A stretch of 64,000 nucleotides of DNA from JAYZBC01 sp036339375 (GCA_036339375.1 JAYZBC010000051.1:1-64000); one strand, 5' to 3'. Numbered from the stretch's first letter, positions 25,562 to 35,145 are shown. The notes: generated by a model not told the origin, from the sequence alone. A program made the numbers and translations.

Positions 25562-28304
25562 TTTTACTTTTCATGTCAACGGGCACCGGGAAACTGTCAA
25601 TACCGAACCAGTGGAACGCCTTTCTAACGTGCTCCGTAATCAGCTTAGATTGACTGGTACGAAAGTTGGTTGCGATGCCGGTGATTGCGGTGCCTGCACT
25701 GTTCTGATTGGTGGAAGACCGGTTTGTGCTTGCATGGTGCCGGCTGCACAAGCTGCTGAACAAGAAATCCTAACGGTTGAAGGTTTAACTGAAAATGGAA
25801 CCTTAAACTCGCTCCAAAAAGCCTTCCTCTATTTTGGGGCCGCGCAGTGCGGAATTTGTACCCCTGGGATGTTAATGACTGCCACCCATCTATTGGAAAA
25901 TAACCCTAATCCCAAAACTGATGAAATTTGTAACGCTCTTGGTGGGGTACTTTGCAGGTGTACGGGGTACAGAAAAATTATAGAAGCCATTTTGCACATC
26001 GATGATGTTGACAAGGCAAACATTGTTGAACCAAAGGCCAATATGGCGGTTGGGGCACGAGTTGTAAAAGTAGACGGACATGAAATTGTTTCTGGTAAAA
26101 TGCAATATGGCGCAGACCAATCTCCTGAAAATGCTTTATGGTTAAGAGTTATCCGTTCCCCTCACTGGAATGCCGAATTTACGTTGGGAAATTTTGAACC
26201 AACGAAAAAAAAACATCCCGGGCTAGTTGATATATTAACTTCAGATGACGTTCCCGGTCTAAATGGATTTGGTATTTACCCAGATATGAAGGATCAACCC
26301 GTTTTGGCAAAAGCGAAAATACGTTATCGAGGAGAAGCCATCCTTGCATTGGTGGGCGACAATGAAACAGTAAACGGAATACGTGACGAAGAGTTGCCGG
26401 TGAAGTGGATAGCTGCACAACCGCTTCAGGGCTTCGAAGCCTCGCTTAAGGTAGGGGCACCACAACTTCACGATGACAAACCAGGTAATATACTAGCGGA
26501 TGGGTATACAAGTAAGGGGAATACTGAACACGGGTTCCGAAATAGTGATGCGATTTCTGAAGATAATTTTGAAACTGGTTTTGTGGAACACGCTTATATA
26601 GAGCCAGAAGCCGGATGGGCGAAACGAATTGGAGACCGATTAGAGATAACGGTTTCAACACAAACTCCTTATATGGACAGGGATGAAATTGCTTCAATTA
26701 TCGGTATCCCATGTCAAAATGTTCGCGTCATTCCAACCGCTTGTGGGGGTGGTTTCGGAGGAAAGCTTGATATTTCCGTCCAGCCCCTTCTTGCAATTGC
26801 CGCCTGGAAACTCAAAAAACCCGTGCGTTGTACCTATAACCGCATCGAATCTATGGCTTCTTCGACTAAACGACATCCTTCAAAAATCACTGGACGTTAT
26901 GGCTGCAGCCAGGAAGGGAAATTACAGGCTTACGAGTTTAATGGAATTTTTAATACTGGCGCCTATGTCTCATGGGGTTTAACTGTAAAAGACCGTGTTC
27001 CTATACATGCGACTGGCCCATATTTCGTGCCCAATATCATAGCAAAATCTCGTGCCATTTTTACGAATGAAACACCTGCTGGCGCATTTCGCGGCTTCGG
27101 TGTGCCGCAAGCTGCAATTGCGCATGAGGCTCTAATAGACATGCTCGCAGAAAAAATAAATATGGACCCACTTGAGTTTCGTTATCTAAATGTTATTCGT
27201 AAAGGACAAGAGACGGCTACCGGACAAAAGCTTGAAAGTGCAGGCCTTGACCAATGTCTCGATGCTCTTCGTGAAGATTGGTATTTATGGCGTTCTGATT
27301 CCGAAAAACATAATTTAGGAAATGCTATTAAAAAGCGTGGTGTTGGTATTGGTTGCATGTGGTACGGTTGCGGCAATACTTCCCTGGCTAACCCATCCAC
27401 AATGCAGATTGGCATTTCCCCGGAAGGAAACGTCACCCTTTATTCAGGTGCCCAGGACATTGGTCAAGGAACCAACACAACTATGATGCAGGCTGCTGCT
27501 GACGGACTTGGAATAGCCATCAGGAATCTTAAATTAGTTTGGGGAGATACAGATAGGACCCCCGATTCAGGAAAAAGCTCTGCCTCAAGGCAAGCATACG
27601 TTTCCGGAAATGCTGCTAAATTAGCGGGCGAGGATTTACGCCAGAAAATACTGCGTCTTGCCAACGTTAGTCAGAAAGCATCAATAAAATTTAGCAACAA
27701 TCTATTACTCGTGCGAGATGGTGAGACTATCCACCAAATAGACCTTTTGTCTTTGCCTAAAGGTGAAAACGGAGATGTGTTGAAGGGTGAGGGATTTTTC
27801 GATCCTATCACAGAACCGTTAGATGCAAACGGGCAGGGAAAACCTTACGGAACTTATGGATTTGCGGCCCAGATAGCAGAAATAGAGGTTGATCAAATGC
27901 TTGGGACTGTGAAAGTTTTGCGAATGTCAGCAGCGCACGATGTTGGTCGTGCCTTAAACCCCCAACAAGTAGAGGGGCAGATCCATGGGGGAATTGCGCA
28001 AGGGCTTGGTTTTGCATTAATGGAAGAATATATTCCGGGAAAAACAGAAAACCTACACGATTATTTGATACCTACTATGGGTGATATACCTGAAATTAAA
28101 ACTTATATAATAGAAGATAAAGAGCCCACCGGGCCATGGGGAGCAAAAGGAATAGGAGAACCAGCGCTTTGTGCGACAGCCCCCGCCATTTTTGGTGCTA
28201 TTTACCATGCAACCGGTGTCCGTGTTCAGCGCACACCCTGCACGCCATCTCGATTGAGGCAATCTATTAACCAAATAAACGGAGACAAATTTGATTCAAT
28301 TTGA
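25554..28304 (+). CDS. Molybdenum hydroxylase, fused [2Fe-2S] and molybdopterin subunits
   Basis: A 916-residue fusion. Residues 1-155 are the small subunit: plant-type cluster cysteines in GCDAGDCGACTV with a later CAC, then the second cluster in CGICTPGM and CRCTGY. From about 175 to the end is the molybdopterin subunit: ACGGGFGGKLDIS, GAFRGFGVPQ, GAQDIGQGTNTT, and the catalytic glutamate in GAKGIGEPAL. The enzyme hydroxylates a carbon next to nitrogen or a carbonyl in (hetero)aromatic or aldehyde substrates, using water. Small and large subunits are normally separate genes, so this order (FAD gene, then S-L fusion) is less usual. No XdhC/CoxD-type maturation factor is nearby. Confidence 0.9.
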   Translation: MTNFTFHVNGHRETVNTEPVERLSNVLRNQLRLTGTKVGCDAGDCGACTVLIGGRPVCACMVPAAQAAEQEILTVEGLTENGTLNSLQKAFLYFGAAQCGICTPGMLMTATHLLENNPNPKTDEICNALGGVLCRCTGYRKIIEAILHIDDVDKANIVEPKANMAVGARVVKVDGHEIVSGKMQYGADQSPENALWLRVIRSPHWNAEFTLGNFEPTKKKHPGLVDILTSDDVPGLNGFGIYPDMKDQPVLAKAKIRYRGEAILALVGDNETVNGIRDEELPVKWIAAQPLQGFEASLKVGAPQLHDDKPGNILADGYTSKGNTEHGFRNSDAISEDNFETGFVEHAYIEPEAGWAKRIGDRLEITVSTQTPYMDRDEIASIIGIPCQNVRVIPTACGGGFGGKLDISVQPLLAIAAWKLKKPVRCTYNRIESMASSTKRHPSKITGRYGCSQEGKLQAYEFNGIFNTGAYVSWGLTVKDRVPIHATGPYFVPNIIAKSRAIFTNETPAGAFRGFGVPQAAIAHEALIDMLAEKINMDPLEFRYLNVIRKGQETATGQKLESAGLDQCLDALREDWYLWRSDSEKHNLGNAIKKRGVGIGCMWYGCGNTSLANPSTMQIGISPEGNVTLYSGAQDIGQGTNTTMMQAAADGLGIAIRNLKLVWGDTDRTPDSGKSSASRQAYVSGNAAKLAGEDLRQKILRLANVSQKASIKFSNNLLLVRDGETIHQIDLLSLPKGENGDVLKGEGFFDPITEPLDANGQGKPYGTYGFAAQIAEIEVDQMLGTVKVLRMSAAHDVGRALNPQQVEGQIHGGIAQGLGFALMEEYIPGKTENLHDYLIPTMGDIPEIKTYIIEDKEPTGPWGAKGIGEPALCATAPAIFGAIYHATGVRVQRTPCTPSRLRQSINQINGDKFDSI

Positions 28305-28355
28305 AAAACTGTCATAAACGAAACCATTTCTTTGGAGCGAAAAAGTGAATTTACA

Positions 28356-28898
28356 ATGAAATATATTTATATACTTATGGCCTTCATCCTTTCCTCAAGC
28401 GGCCCGCCTAATATGGCAAAAGCACAGAACAAGGAAAATCACCATCAAGCTCATTCGCAAAAACCAAAACTTCATAAAAATCAAACCCATAACATAATCA
28501 TTGAAAGAATTTGGGCCAGAGCCTCTATTGGTAAAACTGGTGCTGCTTTTTTGACCATTCTTAATAAGGGGAAATCAGAAGATAAATTGATTAAGGTGAT
28601 TTCCAAGATTGCAAACCGTGCAGAGCTTCATACTCATATTCAGGACGGCGACATCATGCGGATGCGCCACGTCAAACACGTACCTATCCCTCCCAACGGT
28701 CTAACGATACTTAAACCCGGTGGATTTCATATAATGTTTATGGGCTTAAAACAAAAATTAACAAAAAGTGATCAATTTTTGCTTACCCTGGTTTTTGAAA
28801 AGGCGGGTAAAATACATACACAGGTCGCGGTAAAACATATGGGTGCGTTGAATGTAAAAGAGAAACACCACCATGGCGCGCATAAGGAAAAACATTAA
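28356..28898 (+). CDS. PCu(A)C-family periplasmic copper chaperone
   Basis: A 180-residue secreted protein with a signal peptide (residues 1-24, ending MAKAQ) and a PCu(A)C domain. The copper motif appears as AELHTHIQDGDIMRMR with a downstream HIMFMGL, giving the His, Met, His-x-Met ligands of the family. His-rich tails flank the domain (NHHQAHS and KHHHGAHKEKH). Family members deliver Cu(I) to cytochrome oxidase. No oxidase, SCO or copper-export gene is nearby. The ATG at 28356 gives a clean signal peptide; a frame opening at a TTG at 28332 would bury it. It ends 4 bases from the convergent dehydrogenase gene. Confidence 0.85.
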   Translation: MKYIYILMAFILSSSGPPNMAKAQNKENHHQAHSQKPKLHKNQTHNIIIERIWARASIGKTGAAFLTILNKGKSEDKLIKVISKIANRAELHTHIQDGDIMRMRHVKHVPIPPNGLTILKPGGFHIMFMGLKQKLTKSDQFLLTLVFEKAGKIHTQVAVKHMGALNVKEKHHHGAHKEKH

Positions 28899-28902
28899 AT
28901 TT

Positions 28903-29967
28903 TTATCTAGTTTTTATGGAGGTTATTAGAGCCTTACCAAAATCACTCGTGGTTGCCCTCCCGCCCAAATCAACAGTCCGCGTTTCAGTTTTGGCAAGTA
29001 GGCTGTCTACTTGTTTAGCAAGAAATATTCCAGCTTCACTGAATAATTTATTTGAAGTTTTATCGCCTAGATGTTCTAAAAGCATTGATGTTGAATAGAG
29101 AATGCCAGTGGGATTAGCTATATTTTGACCCGCAATATCAGGAGCTGACCCATGTACAGCCTGGGCAATTACGTGTTTTTCGCCGGCATTAATAGACGCT
29201 CCGATGCCAAGTCCACCGGACAATTCTGCCGCTTCATCAGATAGAATATCTCCAAACATATTAGTTGAAACTACAACATCAAATCGCTCCGGTGAACGAA
29301 CCAACAAAGCCGCCATAGCATCCACAATGACTGTATCTAGACTAACATCAGGATAATTGTTTGAAACCAACTTCACCTGTTCCAAAAACATACCGCTATA
29401 ATGTTTTAAGACATTCGCTTTATGGACAGCTGTCAGATGTTTCCGCCGCCGTCCGGCAAGCTTAAATGCTGCGTGGGCTATTCTTCTGCAGCCTTTCACA
29501 GTAGCTTTTCCAATTGCTAATGCAACCTCCTCCGTGGGCATAAATTCACCACTCCCGAAAAACATATTCCGATCCGCATAAAATCCCTCGGTATTTTCGC
29601 GAACGATTACCAAATCCATAATGGTCGCTAGTGCAGGAACTCCTGAACGAACTCTGCTAGGCCGTATATTGGCATAAAGATCAAATTCCTTCCTAAACCA
29701 AGCAGAGGGATTGATTCCGCCTTGATCTTCAGATGGGTAGTCTTCTGTAGACACCGGACCAAGAATTACCCCATCTGCCGAATGTGCACTTTCAACCACT
29801 GAATTCGGCAAGGTAGACCCACACACAGAAAGACTAGCCAAACCAATTTCTTTTTTTTCTAAAGAAAGAGAAAGCGCGAAACGTTGATTAAGAGTTTCAA
29901 GTGCTGAGGCAGCTACGGCAACAACTTCTGGCCCTATGCCATCGCCGGGTAAAATTAAAATTTTCAT
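28903..29967 (-). CDS. Isocitrate/isopropylmalate dehydrogenase family protein
   Basis: A 354-residue beta-decarboxylating dehydrogenase. Substrate and cofactor motifs are ILPGDGIGPEV at the N-terminus, VRENTEGFYADRN near residue 112 and the metal-binding segment NMFGDILSDEAAELSGGLG near residue 228, followed by HGSAPDIAGQNIANPTG. The family oxidises 2-hydroxy-3-carboxy acids (isocitrate, 3-isopropylmalate, tartrate, homoisocitrate). No leucine or TCA genes are adjacent, so a catabolic hydroxydiacid substrate such as tartrate is more likely than leucine biosynthesis. GAGG precedes the ATG. It is the last gene of the minus-strand group with the acyl-CoA dehydrogenase and CoA ligase. Confidence 0.82.
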   Translation of the reverse strand: MKILILPGDGIGPEVVAVAASALETLNQRFALSLSLEKKEIGLASLSVCGSTLPNSVVESAHSADGVILGPVSTEDYPSEDQGGINPSAWFRKEFDLYANIRPSRVRSGVPALATIMDLVIVRENTEGFYADRNMFFGSGEFMPTEEVALAIGKATVKGCRRIAHAAFKLAGRRRKHLTAVHKANVLKHYSGMFLEQVKLVSNNYPDVSLDTVIVDAMAALLVRSPERFDVVVSTNMFGDILSDEAAELSGGLGIGASINAGEKHVIAQAVHGSAPDIAGQNIANPTGILYSTSMLLEHLGDKTSNKLFSEAGIFLAKQVDSLLAKTETRTVDLGGRATTSDFGKALITSIKTR

Positions 29968-30019
29968 AGCTTACCTCAATCGACGATTAATAAATATTAA
30001 ACAATCTCTGCAGCAAAAA

Positions 30020-31207
30020 CTAAGGAGAAGCAAAAATCGATTTTTTTCGCTTTCGTTTCTTACGCTTATTAACAGGTTTGTTTTGGTTTTCTTCTTCAAT
30101 TCGGGTGTAGTGTGCGTAGCGTTGTTGATGAAACTTAGAATTTCCATATTGGGAGGACAGCGTCATCGCCCGACGCAAAAACAACCCCGCGTCATACTCA
30201 TCAGTAAATCCGATAGCCCCGTGCATTTGAATAACTGATTTAGTAACCGATAAAACGGCAACAGAAGCCCGGGCTTTTACTGCAGCAACCATTGCCCTAT
30301 TGCCGTTGCCCTTATCAACAGCGGAACAAACTTGAAATAATAAAGAACGCAACAATTCTATTTGGATATGATCATTAACTGCCCGATGTTGTAATGCTTG
30401 AAAACTGCCTATTGGCCGACCAAATTGTTCGCGCGTTTGCAAATAACCAACAGCTAAATCCAAAGCTTGTTCCATTACACCTAGAATTTCTGCTGAAACA
30501 CCGAGCAAAATTCGATCATACAAATCAGCAGCCAAACCTTTGCCTTGTTTAACCGCAGCCACCAAACGGTCATCAGCCATTATAGTGGCCTCGGAAAAAG
30601 TTACCTTTCCGTGGGTGGTGCCATCAACCGTGTTTACAGACTCAACCTCAACGCCGAATGTTTCCCTTGGGACAATGATAATAATTGTACCGTCAGAGGT
30701 ATTGGCATCAACAAGAAAAAAATCCGCTTCTTTTGCATAAGGAACTGCATTTCGAGTCCCAGTAAGCTGGTAGCCATAATGATAATGTTCCGCAAAAATT
30801 TTTTCCCTCTTAAGTTCTATAGCAAAGGGATCTTGAATGACTGGAACGATGAGTTGACTTCCAGAAAGAAGAGACCTCATGGTTTCTGCCGTTCCAGTAG
30901 CCGCGTGGCCAAATCCTATTGCCCGAGCAGTGGACGCTAATGCCGCTATGGGTTCGGTAATTAACCCCCGGCCAGCTTGCTCCAGTATCAGGGCCAGTTC
31001 AGTTATCCCTAACCCAACCCCCCCGTTCCTTTCTGGAACCATAAGTGACAACCAGCCTGCCTTTGCAATTTCTTTTAATCTCTTTTTATCAAACCCTGGC
31101 TCTTTCTTTCTGCTATCACGAAAGGTATTTGTTCCACCAAATTGTTGAACTAACTTTCTGGCGCTATCCTGTAAAATCCGTTGTTCTTCTTTAAGAACGA
31201 GTTCCAT
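30020..31207 (-). CDS. Acyl-CoA dehydrogenase-like protein, possible partner subunit
   Basis: A 395-residue acyl-CoA dehydrogenase-fold protein. It has the N-terminal helical domain, MVPERNGGVGLGITELA, and the C-terminal MHGAIGFTDEYDAGLFLRRA. The usual C-terminal EGxxEI motif with the catalytic glutamate is absent. The end is an unusual basic tail (NKRKKRKRKK). In steroid side-chain systems, one subunit of an alpha2-beta2 dehydrogenase lacks part of the active site; the protein at 35146-36306 could be the partner here. It starts 4 bases after the CoA ligase stop, so the two are cotranscribed. Confidence 0.82.
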   Translation of the reverse strand: MELVLKEEQRILQDSARKLVQQFGGTNTFRDSRKKEPGFDKKRLKEIAKAGWLSLMVPERNGGVGLGITELALILEQAGRGLITEPIAALASTARAIGFGHAATGTAETMRSLLSGSQLIVPVIQDPFAIELKREKIFAEHYHYGYQLTGTRNAVPYAKEADFFLVDANTSDGTIIIIVPRETFGVEVESVNTVDGTTHGKVTFSEATIMADDRLVAAVKQGKGLAADLYDRILLGVSAEILGVMEQALDLAVGYLQTREQFGRPIGSFQALQHRAVNDHIQIELLRSLLFQVCSAVDKGNGNRAMVAAVKARASVAVLSVTKSVIQMHGAIGFTDEYDAGLFLRRAMTLSSQYGNSKFHQQRYAHYTRIEEENQNKPVNKRKKRKRKKSIFASP

Positions 31208-31211
31208 AGTT

Positions 31212-33404
31212 TTAAACAGTCCTTTCCCTGGGCGCCAAAACTACTAGTGCATCCACGGCAAAACCACCCTTCCCCTCTGGCAAAACAATAAATGGATTAA
31301 TGTCTAAAGATTCTATTTTGTCGCCACCGTCCGCAGCAAGTCTTCCAACAGAGATAAGTGTGTCAACAACAGTCTGCCTATCAAATGGGGAGGTTCCCCG
31401 GTACCCGCGGAGCAAGGTCCCTACTCGGGTTTGTTCTATCATTGCCCGCGCCTTTTCTTCACCAAACCCAGGTCTCGCAAAAGTAACATCTTTAAACATT
31501 TCCAACCAAACACCACCAAGACCAAACATTACGACAGATTCCATTTCAGGATCTCTTTGAATACCGAACACAAGTTCCAATCCGGTTGGAATAAATTTTG
31601 ACACAAGCCAACCCTCTAATTTTATGGAGGAATCAAAGTTTTTTACATTCTTTTTAATCATTTTGCATGCTTGCTCTACTTCTACTTCGTTAACCAAGGA
31701 AAGTTTAACAGCCCCTGCTTCAGATTTATGTGTCAGTGCGGATGCCACACCTTTAACCACCACAGGAAATCCAATTGAGGTAGCTAACTTAACCGCTTCA
31801 GGAGTATTTTTGGCCATCGCCTCTTTAGGTATTGGAATATCATAGGCTTCGAGTAAAGCTTTAGATTCCGGTTCGTTTAATGGAAAGGGAGCACCTTTTT
31901 GTTCCCTAACAACCAACAAAGAGTCCAAAGCCAGACGGGACGGAAGTCTAGTTTTTCTTAATCTCCGTAACCCGGCGTTTCGTAATTGATCCCGGTAAGA
32001 ATTAACGTAACGTAAAGTACGAAACGCTCTCTCCGGTTCATTCATTAAAGATATATTGGAGAATTTTTTTCGAGCTTGCCTGCTAAAATCCGTTAAATCT
32101 GCCGACGCCGGGGAGATAAGTCCAATAGGTTTACCCCCATCTTGTAAAAATTTTTGGTCGAAGGCCTCCATCGTCGATAAAACGCGGGTTGTTCTACGTA
32201 TATTTGCTTCGTTCATACCCTCATCACGTGGTAAATCTTCTTGAAATAAAACTGTCCCAATTGCAGGATCTTCTTGAATAGCTTCCATGAGACTAACAAC
32301 AGCTTCTAAAGGCATATTCATAAACCCCGGAGCATCCAACGGATTGCTAACCTGGAGTTTTTCACCAAGGATCTTCCGAAATTTTGCTGCTGTCTGTGGC
32401 GAAAAATCGGGCAACAAAATATCATTACGGTGTGCAGCATCTAAAGACAATCCACGCACACCGCCCGAGTAAACCAAAACACCAACACCTTTTCCTTGTG
32501 GCAAATCAGAATGGACAAAAAATTCAATCAAATCTGCAGCCGCATCACCACTTTCAACTCTGATGACTCCTGATTCACCGGCGACAGCATCAAAAGCTTC
32601 AATTGAGCCCGCCATTGAACCTGTGTGTGCCATAGCGGCAGCACGCCCCTTTTCAGATAAACCCATTTTGAGGGCAATTACCGGCTTCCTTGCATCACGG
32701 GCACGGCGACACGCTTTCAAAAAATCTTGTGGGCGCCTTACAGCTTCTATGAGACAAAAGATTACTTTAACATCCTGATCTTCAACGAAATAGTTAATAT
32801 AATCTGATGTCGTAAGCCCAGTTTCATTGCCGCTCGTTACAATGTAACCCACATCAATACCCCGATCGATCAACGTCCGTCCGAGTCCGGGTGTGGTTGT
32901 TCCGCTTTGGCCCACCATAGCTACAGGTCCTGGAATTAATTCGCGAATTCTATCATCCGGTAGAGAAAGAGACCTTCCCCGGGCTGACAAGCTGCCAAGA
33001 CAATTCGGCCCACAAACCGCCAAACCGGTTTCCTCTATGGCTTCCCTGAGCTCTTCCTCTAATTCAATTCCCCTTTTTGTTCCTAGTTCCGAAAACCCGG
33101 CGGCGTAAATGGTAGCACTTCGACTTCCTATTGCGGCCGCTTCCCGCAAAATTTGTGGTACAAATTTGGCAGCCCGCATAACTACTAAATGGTCGGGTAC
33201 ACCAGGTAATTCAGAGAGTTTGGGGAAACAAGGAACACCCCAAATTTCAGCAAAATTCGGGTTTATAGGCCATACCGGGCCTTCAAAATCAAAACGTTGA
33301 TAGTTGGCAAAAATTCTGGCGGTCCAACCCATTGGATTTTCACGGGCACCAAGAATGGCTACACTTGTTGGATTTAAAAGAGCTGCTACCTTACCGGTCA
33401 TCAT
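31212..33404 (-). CDS. ADP-forming acyl-CoA synthetase (third paralogue)
   Basis: A 730-residue fused NDP-forming acyl-CoA ligase: CoA-binding domain (VAILGARENPMGW near residue 15), the phospho-histidine motif MAHTGSMAG, and a C-terminal ATP-grasp domain with THKSEAGAVKLS. It is about 40 residues longer than the paralogues at 522 and 5497 and diverges from both, so a different acid is likely. It shares the 140-base divergent gap 33405-33544 with the thiolase-like operon and runs directly into the acyl-CoA dehydrogenase gene. It probably activates the substrate of this second side-chain module. The Shine-Dalgarno site is weak. Confidence 0.85.
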   Translation of the reverse strand: MMTGKVAALLNPTSVAILGARENPMGWTARIFANYQRFDFEGPVWPINPNFAEIWGVPCFPKLSELPGVPDHLVVMRAAKFVPQILREAAAIGSRSATIYAAGFSELGTKRGIELEEELREAIEETGLAVCGPNCLGSLSARGRSLSLPDDRIRELIPGPVAMVGQSGTTTPGLGRTLIDRGIDVGYIVTSGNETGLTTSDYINYFVEDQDVKVIFCLIEAVRRPQDFLKACRRARDARKPVIALKMGLSEKGRAAAMAHTGSMAGSIEAFDAVAGESGVIRVESGDAAADLIEFFVHSDLPQGKGVGVLVYSGGVRGLSLDAAHRNDILLPDFSPQTAAKFRKILGEKLQVSNPLDAPGFMNMPLEAVVSLMEAIQEDPAIGTVLFQEDLPRDEGMNEANIRRTTRVLSTMEAFDQKFLQDGGKPIGLISPASADLTDFSRQARKKFSNISLMNEPERAFRTLRYVNSYRDQLRNAGLRRLRKTRLPSRLALDSLLVVREQKGAPFPLNEPESKALLEAYDIPIPKEAMAKNTPEAVKLATSIGFPVVVKGVASALTHKSEAGAVKLSLVNEVEVEQACKMIKKNVKNFDSSIKLEGWLVSKFIPTGLELVFGIQRDPEMESVVMFGLGGVWLEMFKDVTFARPGFGEEKARAMIEQTRVGTLLRGYRGTSPFDRQTVVDTLISVGRLAADGGDKIESLDINPFIVLPEGKGGFAVDALVVLAPRERTV

Positions 33405-33544
33405 CTTCGTAATAATTTATTAATTAACTATTTTATAGTCATTAGTGTTTCTTGGTTGTCTGAGGTTAGCATGCCGTACATTCGTTGACAGCAAGGCAGG
33501 CACAGATAAATTTAAGTTTTGTTATTTTCAATAAATTAAAAATC

Positions 33545-34726
33545 ATGAAAAACCAACTTCTAGAAAAAGATATAGCGATTATTGGGTATTCGGAAACGAA
33601 GAATATCCGAAGGTCGGGAAGGTCAACCTACGACATAGCAGCTGAAGCGGCTTCCAAGGTTTTGGACTATGTGGGCCTTAGCAATAGAGACATTGATGGA
33701 ATGGCGACCGTACTACCTTCAAGCGAAGCTGGAAATAATTTTTGGTCGAATTATTTAGCTGACCATTTAGGGCTGCAAACAACATGGACGCAAACCACTG
33801 ATTTAGGCGGCGCTTCAATGCTCGCCAATGTGGCCCGGGCTGCCGCAGCTATTCAGTCTGGTTATTGTGAAATGGTCATGTCGGTAGCAGCAGCGGCTCC
33901 CACAACCCGTCGTGTTGATGACCAAAGGTCGTATAGATCAGAGTTTCGAAACCCCACTGGCATACAAGGACCTCCAGGTGCTTTTGGATTATTGATGCAC
34001 CGCTATAAGCATCAATATAATCTTGATTTTACGGCATTAGGAAAATTGGCTGTAGAGCAACGAAAAGGGGCACTTTTAAACAATAATGCCGTAGAAAGTT
34101 TAAGGAAACCTATTACCGTTGAGGATTATCTAAATGCAAGGATGGTATCTACCCCCCTCCGGTTGCTCGATTCGGTCATGCCCTGTGACGGCGGGAATGC
34201 TATCATAATGACCACAACTGAACGGGCAAAAAAAATGGGGATCAAAAAATTTGTCCATCCTATAGGGTATGCCGAAATGACCAACTTCAATGTACGAGAC
34301 CAATTGCCCGATATCACAGAAACCGGTTTCTCTGTAGTTGGTCCCAAAGTGCTTGAAAACACCGAATTATCTGTCGACGATATTGATATGTTTCATCCTT
34401 ATGACGATTTTTTAATTGCCGAATTTTTGCAGTTGGAACAGATTGGGTTTTGCAATCGGGGAGAAGCCTCTGAATTTATTTTGTCGACAGATATTTCCCC
34501 TAAAGGACATTTACCTATCAACACAGGTGGAGGCCAAATTTCTGCGGGTCAGCCGGGATTAGCGGGGGGGCAACTCAATTTGATTGAAGCGATCCGACAA
34601 CTATTTGCAGAAGCAAAAGACCGGCAAGTTCCTAATCCTTCAACGGCGATGGTAACCGGGATTGGAGTGATTCCCTATGTTCGAAATTGGGGATCAAGTA
34701 CCGCGTTAGTTTTGGAGCGCGGATGA
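33545..34726 (+). CDS. Thiolase-superfamily protein lacking thiolase catalytic residues
   Basis: A 393-residue thiolase-fold protein of the SCP-x/lipid-transfer type, from the ATG at 33545; an upstream TTG is unlikely. The segment where thiolases hold the nucleophilic cysteine reads TDLGGASML, with no Cys. The GHP-type histidine motif is replaced by NTGGGQISAGQPG, and the final CxG motif by GIGVIPY. The His of MFHPYDDF remains. A DUF35 gene overlaps its stop by 4 bases. Thiolase-fold proteins without the Cys, paired with DUF35, include the Ltp2 retro-aldolases of steroid side-chain removal, so aldol cleavage of a beta-hydroxyacyl-CoA is a reasonable guess. Confidence 0.8.
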   Translation: MKNQLLEKDIAIIGYSETKNIRRSGRSTYDIAAEAASKVLDYVGLSNRDIDGMATVLPSSEAGNNFWSNYLADHLGLQTTWTQTTDLGGASMLANVARAAAAIQSGYCEMVMSVAAAAPTTRRVDDQRSYRSEFRNPTGIQGPPGAFGLLMHRYKHQYNLDFTALGKLAVEQRKGALLNNNAVESLRKPITVEDYLNARMVSTPLRLLDSVMPCDGGNAIIMTTTERAKKMGIKKFVHPIGYAEMTNFNVRDQLPDITETGFSVVGPKVLENTELSVDDIDMFHPYDDFLIAEFLQLEQIGFCNRGEASEFILSTDISPKGHLPINTGGGQISAGQPGLAGGQLNLIEAIRQLFAEAKDRQVPNPSTAMVTGIGVIPYVRNWGSSTALVLERG

Positions 34727-35139
34727 TGAAATTGGAAAAACATTCTCGGCCCGCCCCAACACCAACGAATATCACCCAAGAATTTTGGAATGCTATTAAA
34801 GAACATAATTTTTTACTCCAATTTGACCGGGATTCAAAAAAATATCAGTTCTATCCGCGAGCGCTGAGTGTTCATAGCGGTAAACAGAATCTAGAATGGC
34901 GTGAAGCCTCAGGCCAGGGGACAGTTTACTCGTATACTGAGACACACATTCCGGCGCGTGGATTTGAAGGGCTTGAACCCTATTTAATTGTTACAGTGGA
35001 ATTGGATGAGGGTGTCCGGCTAATGAGCCTGCTTTACAACTGTTCTGTCGAACAAGTTAAAATAGGTATGAAGGTCCGAATATGTTGGGATAAAATAAAT
35101 GAAGAATTTGACTATTTTGCTTTTGAACCAGAACCTTAA
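34723..35139 (+). CDS. DUF35 (OB-fold) protein without zinc-ribbon cysteines
   Basis: A 138-residue DUF35 protein that starts within the ATGA overlap with the thiolase-like gene, five bases after GGAG. The OB-fold part is clear (GQGTVYSYTETHIPARGFEG and PYLIVTVELDEGVRLMSLL). The N-terminal zinc ribbon usually carries four cysteines (CxxC twice); here the matching stretch reads FDRDSKKYQFYPRALSVHSG with none, so no zinc site is expected. DUF35 proteins bind thiolase-fold partners and are needed for their activity. Translational coupling suggests a one-to-one complex. Confidence 0.85.
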   Translation: MMKLEKHSRPAPTPTNITQEFWNAIKEHNFLLQFDRDSKKYQFYPRALSVHSGKQNLEWREASGQGTVYSYTETHIPARGFEGLEPYLIVTVELDEGVRLMSLLYNCSVEQVKIGMKVRICWDKINEEFDYFAFEPEP

Positions 35140-35145
35140 ATTCCC

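Noticed and set aside
24719..28304. 4-hydroxybenzoyl-CoA reductase
   Set aside because: The FAD subunit lacks the extra cysteine-rich [4Fe-4S] insertion that marks that enzyme.
28903..29967. leuB, 3-isopropylmalate dehydrogenase of leucine biosynthesis
   Set aside because: No leuCD or other leucine genes adjacent; the context is catabolic.
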